Origin: Kibdelosporangium persicum
Lineage (GTDB): Bacteria; Actinomycetota; Actinomycetes; Mycobacteriales; Pseudonocardiaceae
DNA length: 64,000 nt
Reading direction: 5' to 3'
Assembly (NCBI RefSeq): GCF_013280595.1
Contig: NZ_JAAATY010000024.1
Location: 89,213 to 153,212, forward strand
Positions 1 to 7,673 of the stretch are shown here, piece after piece. Numbering within the stretch: position 1 is the first letter of the stretch; each line of letters starts with the position of its first letter. The position numbers and the translations under genes are program-made. The notes beneath the pieces were generated by a model, which was not told the DNA's origin, searched no databases, and was given only the letters and a program-made list of their open reading frames with translations.

Positions 1-2
1 CC

Positions 3-443
3 GTGGAGTGGCGGGCACACCGGTACTCCGAGCAGGCGTTGGACCAGCTGGACCACAGCCGGGACGTGACGGCTTTCCGGCGGTGCATCCAGTGGCTGCT
101 GATCCGGGAACTGGCGCACTGCCTGGTGATCATCGGCTGCATCGCGCTGCTGATGCTCGGCGTGCTCGCCCAGTTCGGCCTGCTCACCACCCGGGGTTCG
201 TTGCTCGTCGACGCCCATGTGCTGCTGGGCGGCGTGTTCTTCCTCGGGTTCGTGCTGATGCGCTACGAGGGACTGCGGTCGTCGCTGGTGATCATGCCGG
301 TCGTGGTGATCGCCAACGTGGTCGTCAACCTCGTCGTGCCCGGTTACGAAATCCAGGTTTTCCTCACGGGCTGTGCCGTCCTGCTCGTGCTGTTCCTGCT
401 GGTCTCGCTGGTGACGGCCGGCGAGGTCCGGCGTTACCGATGA
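3..443 (+). CDS. Small multi-pass membrane protein, possibly 5'-partial
   Basis: Not assigned to a family. The 146 residues hold about four hydrophobic helices (roughly residues 33-56, 64-86, 94-114, 118-140) after a charged N-terminal stretch. The GTG at 3 is the first in-frame start visible, but the frame is open to the window edge, so the true start may lie further left. It ends 21 bp before the nucleotidyltransferase on the same strand and is probably in the same polysaccharide operon, where a small membrane protein could be part of a synthase/export complex. That role is inferred from position only. Confidence 0.6.
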   Translation: MEWRAHRYSEQALDQLDHSRDVTAFRRCIQWLLIRELAHCLVIIGCIALLMLGVLAQFGLLTTRGSLLVDAHVLLGGVFFLGFVLMRYEGLRSSLVIMPVVVIANVVVNLVVPGYEIQVFLTGCAVLLVLFLLVSLVTAGEVRRYR

Positions 444-464
444 TCTGAAAAGGAGGGCCACACC

Positions 465-1184
465 ATGCATGCGGTGATACTCGCTGGGGGACGGGGGGTA
501 CGACTGCGCCCGTACACGACGGCACTGCCGAAGCCACTGGTGCCGATCGGCGAGGAGTACGCGATCCTCGACATCATCATGCAGCAACTGCGATCACAGG
601 GCTTCACCCGCGCGACGTTGGCGATCGGGCACCTCGGGTCGTTGATCCAGGCGTTCGTCGGCGACGGCTCGCGGTGGAACATCTCGGTGGACTACTCCCA
701 GGAGGAGTCGCCGCTGTCCACCATCGGGCCGCTGCTCAACTTCCTGGACCAGCTGCCGGAGCACTTCCTGGTGATGAACGGCGACGTGCTGACGGATCTG
801 GACTATGTGGCGTTGCTGAACCACCACACCGAGACCCGGGCACCGCTGACCATCGCGACCTACCAGCGCCAGGTGAAGATCGACTTCGGGACACTGGAGA
901 CGACCGACGGCCGGATCGTCCGGTTCGTGGAGAAGCCCACGTTGTCGTACGGTGTCAGCATGGGCGTCTACGCGATGTCCCGCAAGACACTGGCGCCGTA
1001 TCCCCGCAATGTCCCTTTTGGCCTCGACGAGCTTGTGCTCGACCTGCTGGCGAAGAACGAACCTCCCGCGGCGTACGACTTCGGCGGGTACTGGCTGGAC
1101 ATCGGCCGGCCGGACGACTACGACGAGGCGAACCGCGAGTTCGAACGGCTCCGCCCGATCCTGGTGCCGGAGGCGGTGCGGTGA
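465..1184 (+). CDS. Sugar-1-phosphate nucleotidyltransferase
   Basis: A 239-residue NTP_transferase-family protein that would join a sugar-1-phosphate to a nucleotide, making an activated sugar donor for polysaccharide synthesis. The N-terminus has the nucleotide-binding loop AGGRGVRLRPYT followed by LPKPLVPIG. A GDV motif (about residue 106) gives the metal-binding Asp, EKP (about residue 151) follows, and YWLDIGRPDDY near the C-terminus is typical of GlmU/RfbA/GCD1-like uridylyl- or thymidylyltransferases. No left-handed beta-helix is fused, so it is a stand-alone transferase. AGGAGG about 10 bp upstream sets the ATG. Its stop overlaps the next gene's GTG by 4 bp (GTGA). The exact sugar cannot be read from sequence. 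Confidence 0.88.
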   Translation: MHAVILAGGRGVRLRPYTTALPKPLVPIGEEYAILDIIMQQLRSQGFTRATLAIGHLGSLIQAFVGDGSRWNISVDYSQEESPLSTIGPLLNFLDQLPEHFLVMNGDVLTDLDYVALLNHHTETRAPLTIATYQRQVKIDFGTLETTDGRIVRFVEKPTLSYGVSMGVYAMSRKTLAPYPRNVPFGLDELVLDLLAKNEPPAAYDFGGYWLDIGRPDDYDEANREFERLRPILVPEAVR

Positions 1185-2044
1185 AACGAGTTCTGCTCTT
1201 CGGCGGAACCGGATTCCTGGGCAGCAAGGTCGTCACGGCGCTGGACGGCCGTGCCACGGTGATCCAGGCAGGCCGGCGGTCCGCGCTGCGGCACGACTTG
1301 GTCAACGATGACGTGACCAAGCTGATGACGTTGCTGCGGGAAGTCAAGCCGGACGTCGTGGTGAACTGCACCGGCCTGCTATCCGGTTCCGCCGCGGATC
1401 TGGTGTCGGCCAACGTGCTGACCACCGCGTACCTGCTCGACGCGATCGGCTCGGCGACGGCCGGGACCAGGTTGGTGGTGATGGGGTCGGCCGGTGAGTA
1501 CGGCGTTGTGCCGGTGGGAAAGCCGGTCACCGAAGACAGTCCGACCGCTCCCGTCGCCGCGTATGGGGTGACGAAGCTGGCCAGCACCATGATGGTCGCC
1601 TCGTCGCCTGTGGACGCTGTGTCGCTGCGCGTCTTCAACCCGATCGGGCCTGGTGTCGGCGCGGACACCGTGCTCGGCCGGGCCGCCGCGAGCATCCGCA
1701 CGGCACTGCACCACGGCGAGACCAAGATCTTGCTTGGCCCGCTGGACTCGTACCGGGACTTCGTGGACGTCCGGGATGTGGCGAGTGCGATCGCCACCGT
1801 CGCCCTCGCCGACGCCGTCCCGCACCGTGTGCTGAACGTCGGCAGCGGACACCCGGTGCTGATCAGGGACGCGGTCAAGCTGCTCGCCGAAGTGGCCGGG
1901 TTCACCGGCGAGATCTCCGAAGCCGACCCGCCGGTCAGCCGGTCCGGCGCGGTCACCTGGATCGCCGCCGACACCACCCGGCTCACCGCCCTCGGCTGGC
2001 GCCCGCAGCACGACCTTGCCACCGCCATCCGCACCCTCTGGTAA
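1181..2044 (+). CDS. NAD-dependent sugar-nucleotide epimerase/dehydratase (SDR)
   Basis: A 287-residue extended short-chain dehydrogenase/reductase. The Rossmann motif GGTGFLG is at residues 8-14 and the catalytic YGVTK Tyr-Lys pair near residue 127. An RVFNPIGPG segment matches the substrate-binding region of GDP-mannose 4,6-dehydratase/UDP-glucose epimerase-like enzymes. The start is GTG 1181, whose last bases form the TGA of the nucleotidyltransferase, so the two are translationally coupled. It probably converts the activated sugar made by that enzyme, but the specific substrate is unknown. It ends at a palindromic repeat that separates it from convergent genes. Confidence 0.85.
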   Translation: MKRVLLFGGTGFLGSKVVTALDGRATVIQAGRRSALRHDLVNDDVTKLMTLLREVKPDVVVNCTGLLSGSAADLVSANVLTTAYLLDAIGSATAGTRLVVMGSAGEYGVVPVGKPVTEDSPTAPVAAYGVTKLASTMMVASSPVDAVSLRVFNPIGPGVGADTVLGRAAASIRTALHHGETKILLGPLDSYRDFVDVRDVASAIATVALADAVPHRVLNVGSGHPVLIRDAVKLLAEVAGFTGEISEADPPVSRSGAVTWIAADTTRLTALGWRPQHDLATAIRTLW

Positions 2045-2046
2045 CC

Positions 2047-2098
2047 CCCCTCGTGAGTGTTTGTCAGGGTTCTAACCCTGATAAACACTCACGAGGGG
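2047..2098. repeat. Palindromic repeat, copy 1 (symmetrical type)
   Basis: Two 25-bp arms (2047-2071 and 2074-2098) are inverted copies with one mismatch around a 2-bp centre. The arm core is TCGTGAGTGTTTRTC followed by AGGGTT. It lies between two convergent genes, and the minus-strand GH114-like gene takes its TGA stop from the right arm (2089-2091). RNA from either strand would fold into a long hairpin, so a bidirectional terminator is the simplest role. Related copies lie at 26055, 36909, 57214 and 59527. Confidence 0.9.
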
Positions 2099-2805
2099 TG
2101 AGCAGGGATTATGGTGAGGTCCCGGGTGCTGACGAAGCAGGGCATGCCGAACCGGGCCGCTCGCTGCCGCGCGAACTCCGCCAGCCGCGGGGTGTCGGCG
2201 TAGTCCAGTGCGAAGACTTCGACGTCCAGGCCCAGCAGGGTTTCGGCGTACCGGGCGTGGACGTCGAGCACGTCCGGGGGCCAGGGCGCGTAACCGCCTT
2301 CGACCCACCGGGACGTGAACGACTCGAACAGCACACCGTCGACCAGTTCGGCCAGGTGCGGCAGCAACCCGAAACCCCGGTTGGCGAGCAGGTAGTCCGG
2401 GTAGGTCAGTTCCCGCAACGCCGCGACCAAGGTCAGCAGATGCGGCAGGTCCTCGGGGAACGTCAGCTCGATGTTCAACGTGTCGAGGAAGAACCCCCGG
2501 TAGCCGCGCCTGCGCATCTCCTCCGCCTGGTCGAGCACGTGCTCGCTCCAGCCAGGGTGTCCAACGTGGACGAAGTGGCCGCCCCAGTCCGGATTGCGGT
2601 CGCCACGTTGCCACGCGGCAGGCGGTCCCGTGTCCTCGGTCATCGAGAGGTAGCAGAGCGGCCGCACTCCCCGTACCACAAGCGACGCGATGTCCTGTTC
2701 GGAGTACGCGTCGCCTTGCAGCACCACACGGTCGAACGCGGCGAGCCGATCGATCTGGTCCGTTCCGTAGTAGAACGCGATCGGCCCGCCGCGCGGATGG
2801 TTCAC
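2089..2805 (-). CDS. GH114-like endo-alpha-1,4-polygalactosaminidase family protein
   Basis: A 238-residue TIM-barrel protein of the GH114/TM1410 type, a family that cleaves alpha-1,4-linked galactosamine polymers. Visible features are IAFYYG at the N-terminus, FFLDTLN (candidate catalytic Asp about residue 108) and LFESFT (candidate catalytic Glu about residue 161). No signal peptide is seen, so it may act in the cytoplasm or leave by another route. The start taken is GTG 2805, which overlaps the upstream TGA as GTGA; an ATG at 2823 is the alternative. The stop codon lies inside the palindromic repeat. It sits in a unit with an epimerase, a UDP-sugar dehydrogenase and a GH135-like protein, pointing to an amino-sugar exopolysaccharide. 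Confidence 0.75.
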   Translation of the reverse strand: MNHPRGGPIAFYYGTDQIDRLAAFDRVVLQGDAYSEQDIASLVVRGVRPLCYLSMTEDTGPPAAWQRGDRNPDWGGHFVHVGHPGWSEHVLDQAEEMRRRGYRGFFLDTLNIELTFPEDLPHLLTLVAALRELTYPDYLLANRGFGLLPHLAELVDGVLFESFTSRWVEGGYAPWPPDVLDVHARYAETLLGLDVEVFALDYADTPRLAEFARQRAARFGMPCFVSTRDLTIIPAHPS

Positions 2806-3740
2806 GCGTTCCCGCGATACCATTCGAACGTCCGTCTGACTCCCTCTGCCAAGGACACCGCGGGTTCGTACCCGGTGAGCGCACGCAGTTTCGTCAGGTC
2901 CGGGCACCGCCTGGCGACCGAACCCGCCGGCGCGCTTTCGACGTCGAGCGCCGGGTCGTGGTCGGCGATACGCAGCACGAGTTTGGTCAGATCGCCGATG
3001 TTCGTCTCCTCGTCGTTTCCGATGTGGACGATCTCGCCGGTCACCTTGTCCATCGCCAGCAGCATCGCCGTCACGGCGTCGTCGACGTAGCAGAACGCGC
3101 GGTACTGATCGGTGCCGTAGACCTTGAACGGATCTTCCCGGCGCACGGCACGCAACGACAGCTCGGGGATCACGTGGTCCGTGCCCATCCGAGGACCGTA
3201 GACGTTGTGGAACCGGCCGATCACGAACTGAAGGCTCTTCGCACGGCCGATGTGCACGACCGCTTCTTCGCCCAGGAGTTTGCTGGCGGCGTACGCGAAC
3301 CTCGGCGCGGTGACGTCGTCGATCATCACCGGCACGGTCTCCGGCGTCGGCACCTCGACGATGCCCGCGCTCACGCCTCCCGCGTACACCTCGCTGGTCG
3401 ACGCGAAGAACAGCTTCTCCTCCGGCCGGATCCAGTCCAAAGTGTTCAGTACGACCAAGGTGTTGACGCGGACCACCTTGCCCGGGTCCTTCTCGACGTT
3501 GCGCACGCCGACCACGGCCGCGAGCAGGTACACCTGGTCCCAGCCGTGCGGAATCCGGTCGAACGCCTCCGCGTCGGTGAGATCCGCCGAGATGACCGGG
3601 ACTTCGAGCGCCGCGAGGTCCGGATCGTTGCGGCCACGGGAGAAGTCGTCGACCACGGTGACGTCGTGACCGTCCGCGAGCAAACGCCTGGTCAGGTGCA
3701 CGCCGATGAACCCGGCACCACCGAGGACGAGGACCCTCAT
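2802..3740 (-). CDS. NAD-dependent epimerase/dehydratase, UDP-sugar type
   Basis: A 312-residue extended SDR. GGAGFIG (residues 7-13) binds NAD, TSEVYAGG carries the catalytic Ser region, and YAASK gives the Tyr-Lys pair. It resembles UDP-glucuronate decarboxylases and UDP-glucose/UDP-GlcNAc 4-epimerases; which of these it is cannot be decided by reading. Beside a GH114-like and a GH135-like hydrolase, a UDP-GlcNAc/GalNAc 4-epimerase role would fit best. ATG 3740 overlaps the dehydrogenase stop by 4 bp, and its own stop overlaps the GH114-like start by 4 bp, so three genes are translationally chained. Confidence 0.82.
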   Translation of the reverse strand: MRVLVLGGAGFIGVHLTRRLLADGHDVTVVDDFSRGRNDPDLAALEVPVISADLTDAEAFDRIPHGWDQVYLLAAVVGVRNVEKDPGKVVRVNTLVVLNTLDWIRPEEKLFFASTSEVYAGGVSAGIVEVPTPETVPVMIDDVTAPRFAYAASKLLGEEAVVHIGRAKSLQFVIGRFHNVYGPRMGTDHVIPELSLRAVRREDPFKVYGTDQYRAFCYVDDAVTAMLLAMDKVTGEIVHIGNDEETNIGDLTKLVLRIADHDPALDVESAPAGSVARRCPDLTKLRALTGYEPAVSLAEGVRRTFEWYRGNA

Positions 3741-5038
3741 GCGGGCACCTCGTATCCCAGCGCCGCGTAGCGCACGCCGTGGGCCGTGATCTTGTCGGCG
3801 TCCAGGATCCGCCACGAGTCGTAGACCACACGGACGTTCCCGCCCGGCAGCAGTTCGTCGATGTCAATGGCCTTGTAGTCGGGGTGGTCGGTGATCACGA
3901 GCACCGCGTCCGCGGCCCGGAAACCCTCGGCGAGAGTGACCGGTTCGCCGCCGTACTCACGGATCACCCTCGGCAGCACGAGCGGATCGTGGCCGAGCAC
4001 CCGGATTCCGGCTTCGGTGAACACCGGCATCATCGACGCGATCGGCGTGCCGCGCATGTCGTCCGTGGGCGGATGTCCTTTGTAGGCCCAGCCGAGGACC
4101 ATCAGCGTCTTCGCGCCGTCCATGAGGTCGACCATCCGGTGCGCGACGTGCACCGGCGTCTCCTCGTTGAGCGTACGGGCCGCGGCGATCAGCTTCGGTA
4201 CGTAACCGTTGCGTTCACCGCTGGTGAGCATGATGTACGGGTCCTTCGACAGACATCCGCCGCCGACGTAACCCGGCTTGGCGATGTCCGGCCGGGGGTA
4301 GTCGATGTTGGTCGCCCGGATGACCTCCAGCGGATCAAGGCCCAGCCGTTCGGTGAGCATCGCGACCTCGTTGCCGAACGAGTAGATCACGTCGGTGTGG
4401 CAGTTGTTGGTCAGCTTGACCAGCTCAGCGGTTTCCAGTGTGGACACCGGGACGACCTGGGCGGACAGCCCGGCGAACAGCCTGACGCCCAGTTCCCGGC
4501 TCTCGTCGTCCAGACCGCCGACGACCTGCGGCAACTCGACGAGCTCGCGCAGCGCCTGACCTTGGATCGTGCGTTCCGGCGCCATCACCAGCCGCGCGCT
4601 GTGCCACTTCTCGATCAGCGGCGGCAGCACCACTTCGCGGCTGGCGCCGACCGGAACCGTGCTGCGGACGACCACCAACGTCGTCGGCGCGCACCGGTCG
4701 GCCACGTGTTCCGCCGCGGCGGCCAGGTTCTTCAACCTGGGTTCGTGGGTTCTTTCATCGACCGGAGTCGACACGCAGATGATGGCCGCGTCGACGCCGT
4801 CCCGCGGCAGTTCGCGGGAGATGAAGATGTTCCTGCCGATCAATTCCGTGAACGTCTCGGTGACGCCCGGCTCGAAGATGTGCGGTTTTCCGCGGGACAA
4901 CGATTCGAGCACCAGTGGATCGGTGTCCACGCCGTGCACTTCGAAGCCCTTGCGGGCCATCGCGGCCGCCAGCGTCAAGCCGACATAGCCCATTCCAACG
5001 ATGCCGATTCTGCGTAAATCCGGCATGTGAACAGTCAC
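3737..5038 (-). CDS. UDP-sugar (ManNAc/glucose-type) dehydrogenase
   Basis: A nucleotide-sugar 6-dehydrogenase that oxidises a UDP-hexose to the uronic acid with two NAD. The Rossmann motif GMGYVGLTLA is at the N-terminus. The catalytic cysteine lies in GGGCLSKDPY (about residue 248), a Ser-containing variant of the usual GGxCLPKD. Length (about 433) fits WecC/UGDH enzymes. GTG 5038 is preferred because AAGGAG (5046-5051) lies 5-6 bases upstream; the longer GTG at 5044 would overlap the ribosome site. First of the GH114 unit. It implies that the polymer or a modification contains a uronic acid. Confidence 0.85.
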   Translation of the reverse strand: MTVHMPDLRRIGIVGMGYVGLTLAAAMARKGFEVHGVDTDPLVLESLSRGKPHIFEPGVTETFTELIGRNIFISRELPRDGVDAAIICVSTPVDERTHEPRLKNLAAAAEHVADRCAPTTLVVVRSTVPVGASREVVLPPLIEKWHSARLVMAPERTIQGQALRELVELPQVVGGLDDESRELGVRLFAGLSAQVVPVSTLETAELVKLTNNCHTDVIYSFGNEVAMLTERLGLDPLEVIRATNIDYPRPDIAKPGYVGGGCLSKDPYIMLTSGERNGYVPKLIAAARTLNEETPVHVAHRMVDLMDGAKTLMVLGWAYKGHPPTDDMRGTPIASMMPVFTEAGIRVLGHDPLVLPRVIREYGGEPVTLAEGFRAADAVLVITDHPDYKAIDIDELLPGGNVRVVYDSWRILDADKITAHGVRYAALGYEVPA

Positions 5039-5133
5039 GCTCACTCCTTGAGGATTTCAAACACCGGCCACTGTGTTCGTCGGTGTGACCCAAGGATGTG
5101 TTAGCGATTTCCGGCTGGTCCTGCCGAGTGAAT

Positions 5134-6663
5134 TCAGCAGACCGGAACCTGCTCCACGGTAATCGCCGCGCTGTACTCCTCCGGTGGATCTTCCGCGGTG
5201 AATCCGCTGAACACGACGACCTGCCTGGACTGACCGGCGGCCGGGACACGCCAGTGGAAAGAACCTGCTTTTTCCGCTACCAGCGGCCGCACGTCCGGCA
5301 CTCGTTCCCACGCCCAGCCCGGCCCGGTGTGCCGATAGAGAAACGCGTTCTCGATCATGAGGTCGACACCGGCGGGCAAACCGGGCGGCAGGTGCCAGCC
5401 GGTGGCCGGATTGTCGTCCGAGTCGATGAACACCCGATGATGGGAGAACGTCGCCCCGAAACTCACCCGGTAATCCGCGGCCGTCGGGCTCAGACACACG
5501 GACGCGTCCGTCAGCGGCGGGCCGCCGGACGGCGTCGTGATCACCAGCGGCGCGCTCGCGGCGGAGAGGTTCCCGGCCGCGTCCCGCGCTTTCACCGCGA
5601 ACTCGTGCTGGGTCGTATGCGGCAGACCTGTTGCCTGGTAAGCGTTGTCGTACGTGTCCGCGATCTTGGCGCCGTTCACGAACACCTCGTAACCCGCCAC
5701 GGCGACGTCATCCGAAGGCGTCGGCCAGGTCAGTCGAACCTTCGCGCCGGACGGGTTCGCCCGGGTCGTCGCCGTCAGGCCGACCGGCGCCTGCGGTGGT
5801 GTCACGTCGGCGATCCCCGACGCGGCAACGAGTTGATCGTCCCAGTAGGACGTGAGCCCGCTCCACGGGTACGGGTCCATCCGCAGCTCGGTGGTGTAGA
5901 CGAAGCCGGCGTTGTTGACCTTGCTGCGGGCGATGACCGTACGCATGTCGTCCGCGGTCGGGACGTTGTGGATCAGGTGCCAGAACTTGCGTGGGTTCGG
6001 ATGATCACGTTGCCAGTCCGGCGAAGTGTGCGTCTGATAGGTGGCGAAGTCGCCCTCGAAGGAGACTATCGTGTCCGCGACGTCCTCATAACACCGTTCG
6101 GCCGGCGCGCCGGGATTGATCACGACGTACGCTTCCGGATGCCTGGCCCTGATGTGATCACGAATCCCGGCGTAGAGCCGGGCGTAGTCGTCGTCCTTGC
6201 CGCAGTTCAGAATCGTCTGGTCGAGAAAGACGCCGCTGATCCCGTGCGCGCCATAAGCGGCATACCAGTCGTCGATGTCCCTGCGGATTTGCGCGGACCA
6301 TTCCGGAATCGAGGTCCCGCCTTCCCTGGTGCGGTGACCGCCCTGTCCGAAGTCGATGCCGTGATAGCCGGTGTCGACGTAGACCAGTGTCGTGGTGCCG
6401 GTCGCGGCCAGCCTGCCGATCGCCGCCGCCCAGGCGGGATGAAACGGCAACTCCGGCATGCTGCGGCTGCCGTTGAGCACGACGATTCCGTTTGTCGGCC
6501 GGTTCTGCGCCAATCGGTGGAAGATCGCCATGCCTTCTGGCGTATCCGGTCCCCAATATGCCGGAACGGCGGTCTGCTGGCGATCGGCGGTCGCCCCGGC
6601 CGGGACCGGCAAGAACAGGGCGATCGCGATCAGGACGCAGGTCAGGGCGAGCTTTCGGGCCAT
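5134..6663 (-). CDS. Secreted Spherulin-4 (GH135-like) glycoside hydrolase with Fn3 domain
   Basis: A 509-residue exported protein. A signal peptide spans residues 1-26 (MARK, hydrophobic core, cut near AGATA). The Spherulin-4 domain follows (about 33-260) with VPAYW, the strand VYVDTGYHG and the acidic FLDQT segment. A fibronectin type III domain (about 285-385) and a C-terminal beta-rich domain complete it. The fungal relative Sph3 (GH135) cleaves galactosaminogalactan and is needed for its synthesis. GGAGG 7 bases before ATG 6663 supports the start. It is separated from the dehydrogenase by about 90 bp. Pairing GH135 with GH114 suggests processing of a galactosamine-rich exopolysaccharide outside the cell. 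Confidence 0.8.
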   Translation of the reverse strand: MARKLALTCVLIAIALFLPVPAGATADRQQTAVPAYWGPDTPEGMAIFHRLAQNRPTNGIVVLNGSRSMPELPFHPAWAAAIGRLAATGTTTLVYVDTGYHGIDFGQGGHRTREGGTSIPEWSAQIRRDIDDWYAAYGAHGISGVFLDQTILNCGKDDDYARLYAGIRDHIRARHPEAYVVINPGAPAERCYEDVADTIVSFEGDFATYQTHTSPDWQRDHPNPRKFWHLIHNVPTADDMRTVIARSKVNNAGFVYTTELRMDPYPWSGLTSYWDDQLVAASGIADVTPPQAPVGLTATTRANPSGAKVRLTWPTPSDDVAVAGYEVFVNGAKIADTYDNAYQATGLPHTTQHEFAVKARDAAGNLSAASAPLVITTPSGGPPLTDASVCLSPTAADYRVSFGATFSHHRVFIDSDDNPATGWHLPPGLPAGVDLMIENAFLYRHTGPGWAWERVPDVRPLVAEKAGSFHWRVPAAGQSRQVVVFSGFTAEDPPEEYSAAITVEQVPVC

Positions 6664-6771
6664 CGCTGGACCTCCATACCCGTGCGGTCCCCCTAACCGT
6701 AATGGGCGGGCCGGAATTCGGGAACACGTACCGAAAAGGGATCATCACCGCCGCCGTGGGATCATGGAGCG

Positions 6772-7542
6772 GTGAGCCCGATGTTGCATGTGCGCCAGTT
6801 CGGTCCCGAGGACGGCGTGCCAGTGCTGATGCTGCACGGCGTGACCGGCCATGGTGGACGGTGGAAGCGGCTCGCCGAGGAGTTCCTTCACGGCCACCGC
6901 GTGATCGCGCCTGACCTGCGCGGGCACGGGCATTCCACGCACCTTCCACCGTGGACACTCGAACAGCACGCCGCGGACCTGCTGACCGTGTTGGACAGTC
7001 TGGCGGTGACCGGGCTGCCGGTGATCGGCCACTCCTTCGGTGGTGCGGCGGCGATCCACCTGGCGCGGCTGGCGCCGCAGCGGGTGACGAAGCTCGTGCT
7101 GCTCGATCCGGCGATCGGCCTCGACCCGCAGTTCGTGCTCGAGACGATGCAGCCGTGGCCGCAGGTCTTCCAGTCCCTCGAAGAGGCAGGCGAGTGGCAA
7201 CGCGACAAGTGGGCGGGCATCAGCCTGCGTGACGTCGAAGAGGAACTGCTCGAGAACTTCGTGCAGACGGGCGACGGCCGCTGGATGCCCCGGTACAGCT
7301 ATGCGGCGGCGACGACCGCGTGGAGCGAGATGAGCCGCGCGGCCCAGCTTCCGCCGCCGACCACGCACACGATGCTCGTCACGGCCACCCGCTCGCCGTT
7401 CGTCCGGCCACAGTTCGTGCACGCCTGCAAGGTCACGATGCGGGACAACCTGGAGACGACCGAGTTCGACAGCGGCCACATGCTCCAGTTCGAGCACCCG
7501 ATCGAGACGGCCGAGCTGATCATGGACTTCCTCGGCCGGTGA
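6772..7542 (+). CDS. Alpha/beta hydrolase
   Basis: A 256-residue alpha/beta-hydrolase fold protein. The oxyanion segment LHGVTGHGGRW is at residues 21-31. The nucleophile elbow GHSFGG (Ser about residue 86) and a late SGHMLQ histidine complete a plausible triad. No signal peptide, so cytoplasmic. The substrate is unknown; the family includes esterases, epoxide hydrolases and C-C hydrolases. GTG 6772 is only two bases from GGAG, so ATG 6781 is a reasonable alternative start. It diverges from the Spherulin-4 gene and shows no tie to the polysaccharide genes. Confidence 0.8.
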   Translation: MSPMLHVRQFGPEDGVPVLMLHGVTGHGGRWKRLAEEFLHGHRVIAPDLRGHGHSTHLPPWTLEQHAADLLTVLDSLAVTGLPVIGHSFGGAAAIHLARLAPQRVTKLVLLDPAIGLDPQFVLETMQPWPQVFQSLEEAGEWQRDKWAGISLRDVEEELLENFVQTGDGRWMPRYSYAAATTAWSEMSRAAQLPPPTTHTMLVTATRSPFVRPQFVHACKVTMRDNLETTEFDSGHMLQFEHPIETAELIMDFLGR

Positions 7543-7553
7543 CCCCCGACCCC

Positions 7554-7600
7554 CCGTGTCCACCATTGCGGCACCTCGTGTCGACCTTTCCGGCACCCCG
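7554..7600. repeat. Two units of the dispersed 22-bp repeat
   Basis: In the 131-bp gap after the hydrolase, GTGTCC at 7556 and GTGTCG at 7578 begin two units exactly 22 bp apart. They read as the reverse complement of the array at 51029-51246 (GTGTCCACCATTxCGGCAC pattern). This shows that the 22-bp unit is dispersed and not unique to the array. Confidence 0.7.
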
Positions 7601-7640
7601 AAATTCCCCAGCATGCGGCCTTGATCGTGGCGGATCCCGG

Positions 7641-7667
7641 TTGCCCGAGTTGCCCGCCCGGTAGGGT
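7641..7667 (+). promoter_or_regulatory. Promoter of a leaderless response-regulator gene
   Basis: A TAGGGT -10 hexamer at 7662-7667 ends 6 bp before GTG 7674, and TTGCCC at 7641-7646 could be the -35 (15-bp spacer). With no Shine-Dalgarno sequence before the GTG, transcription would start at or next to the start codon. Confidence 0.45.
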
Positions 7668-7673
7668 CTTGGC

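Noticed and set aside
5098..6696. A 532-codon plus-strand frame antisense to the Spherulin-4 gene
   Set aside because: Arg/Val-rich shadow composition, no ribosome site, while the minus-strand frame has a signal peptide and family motifs.
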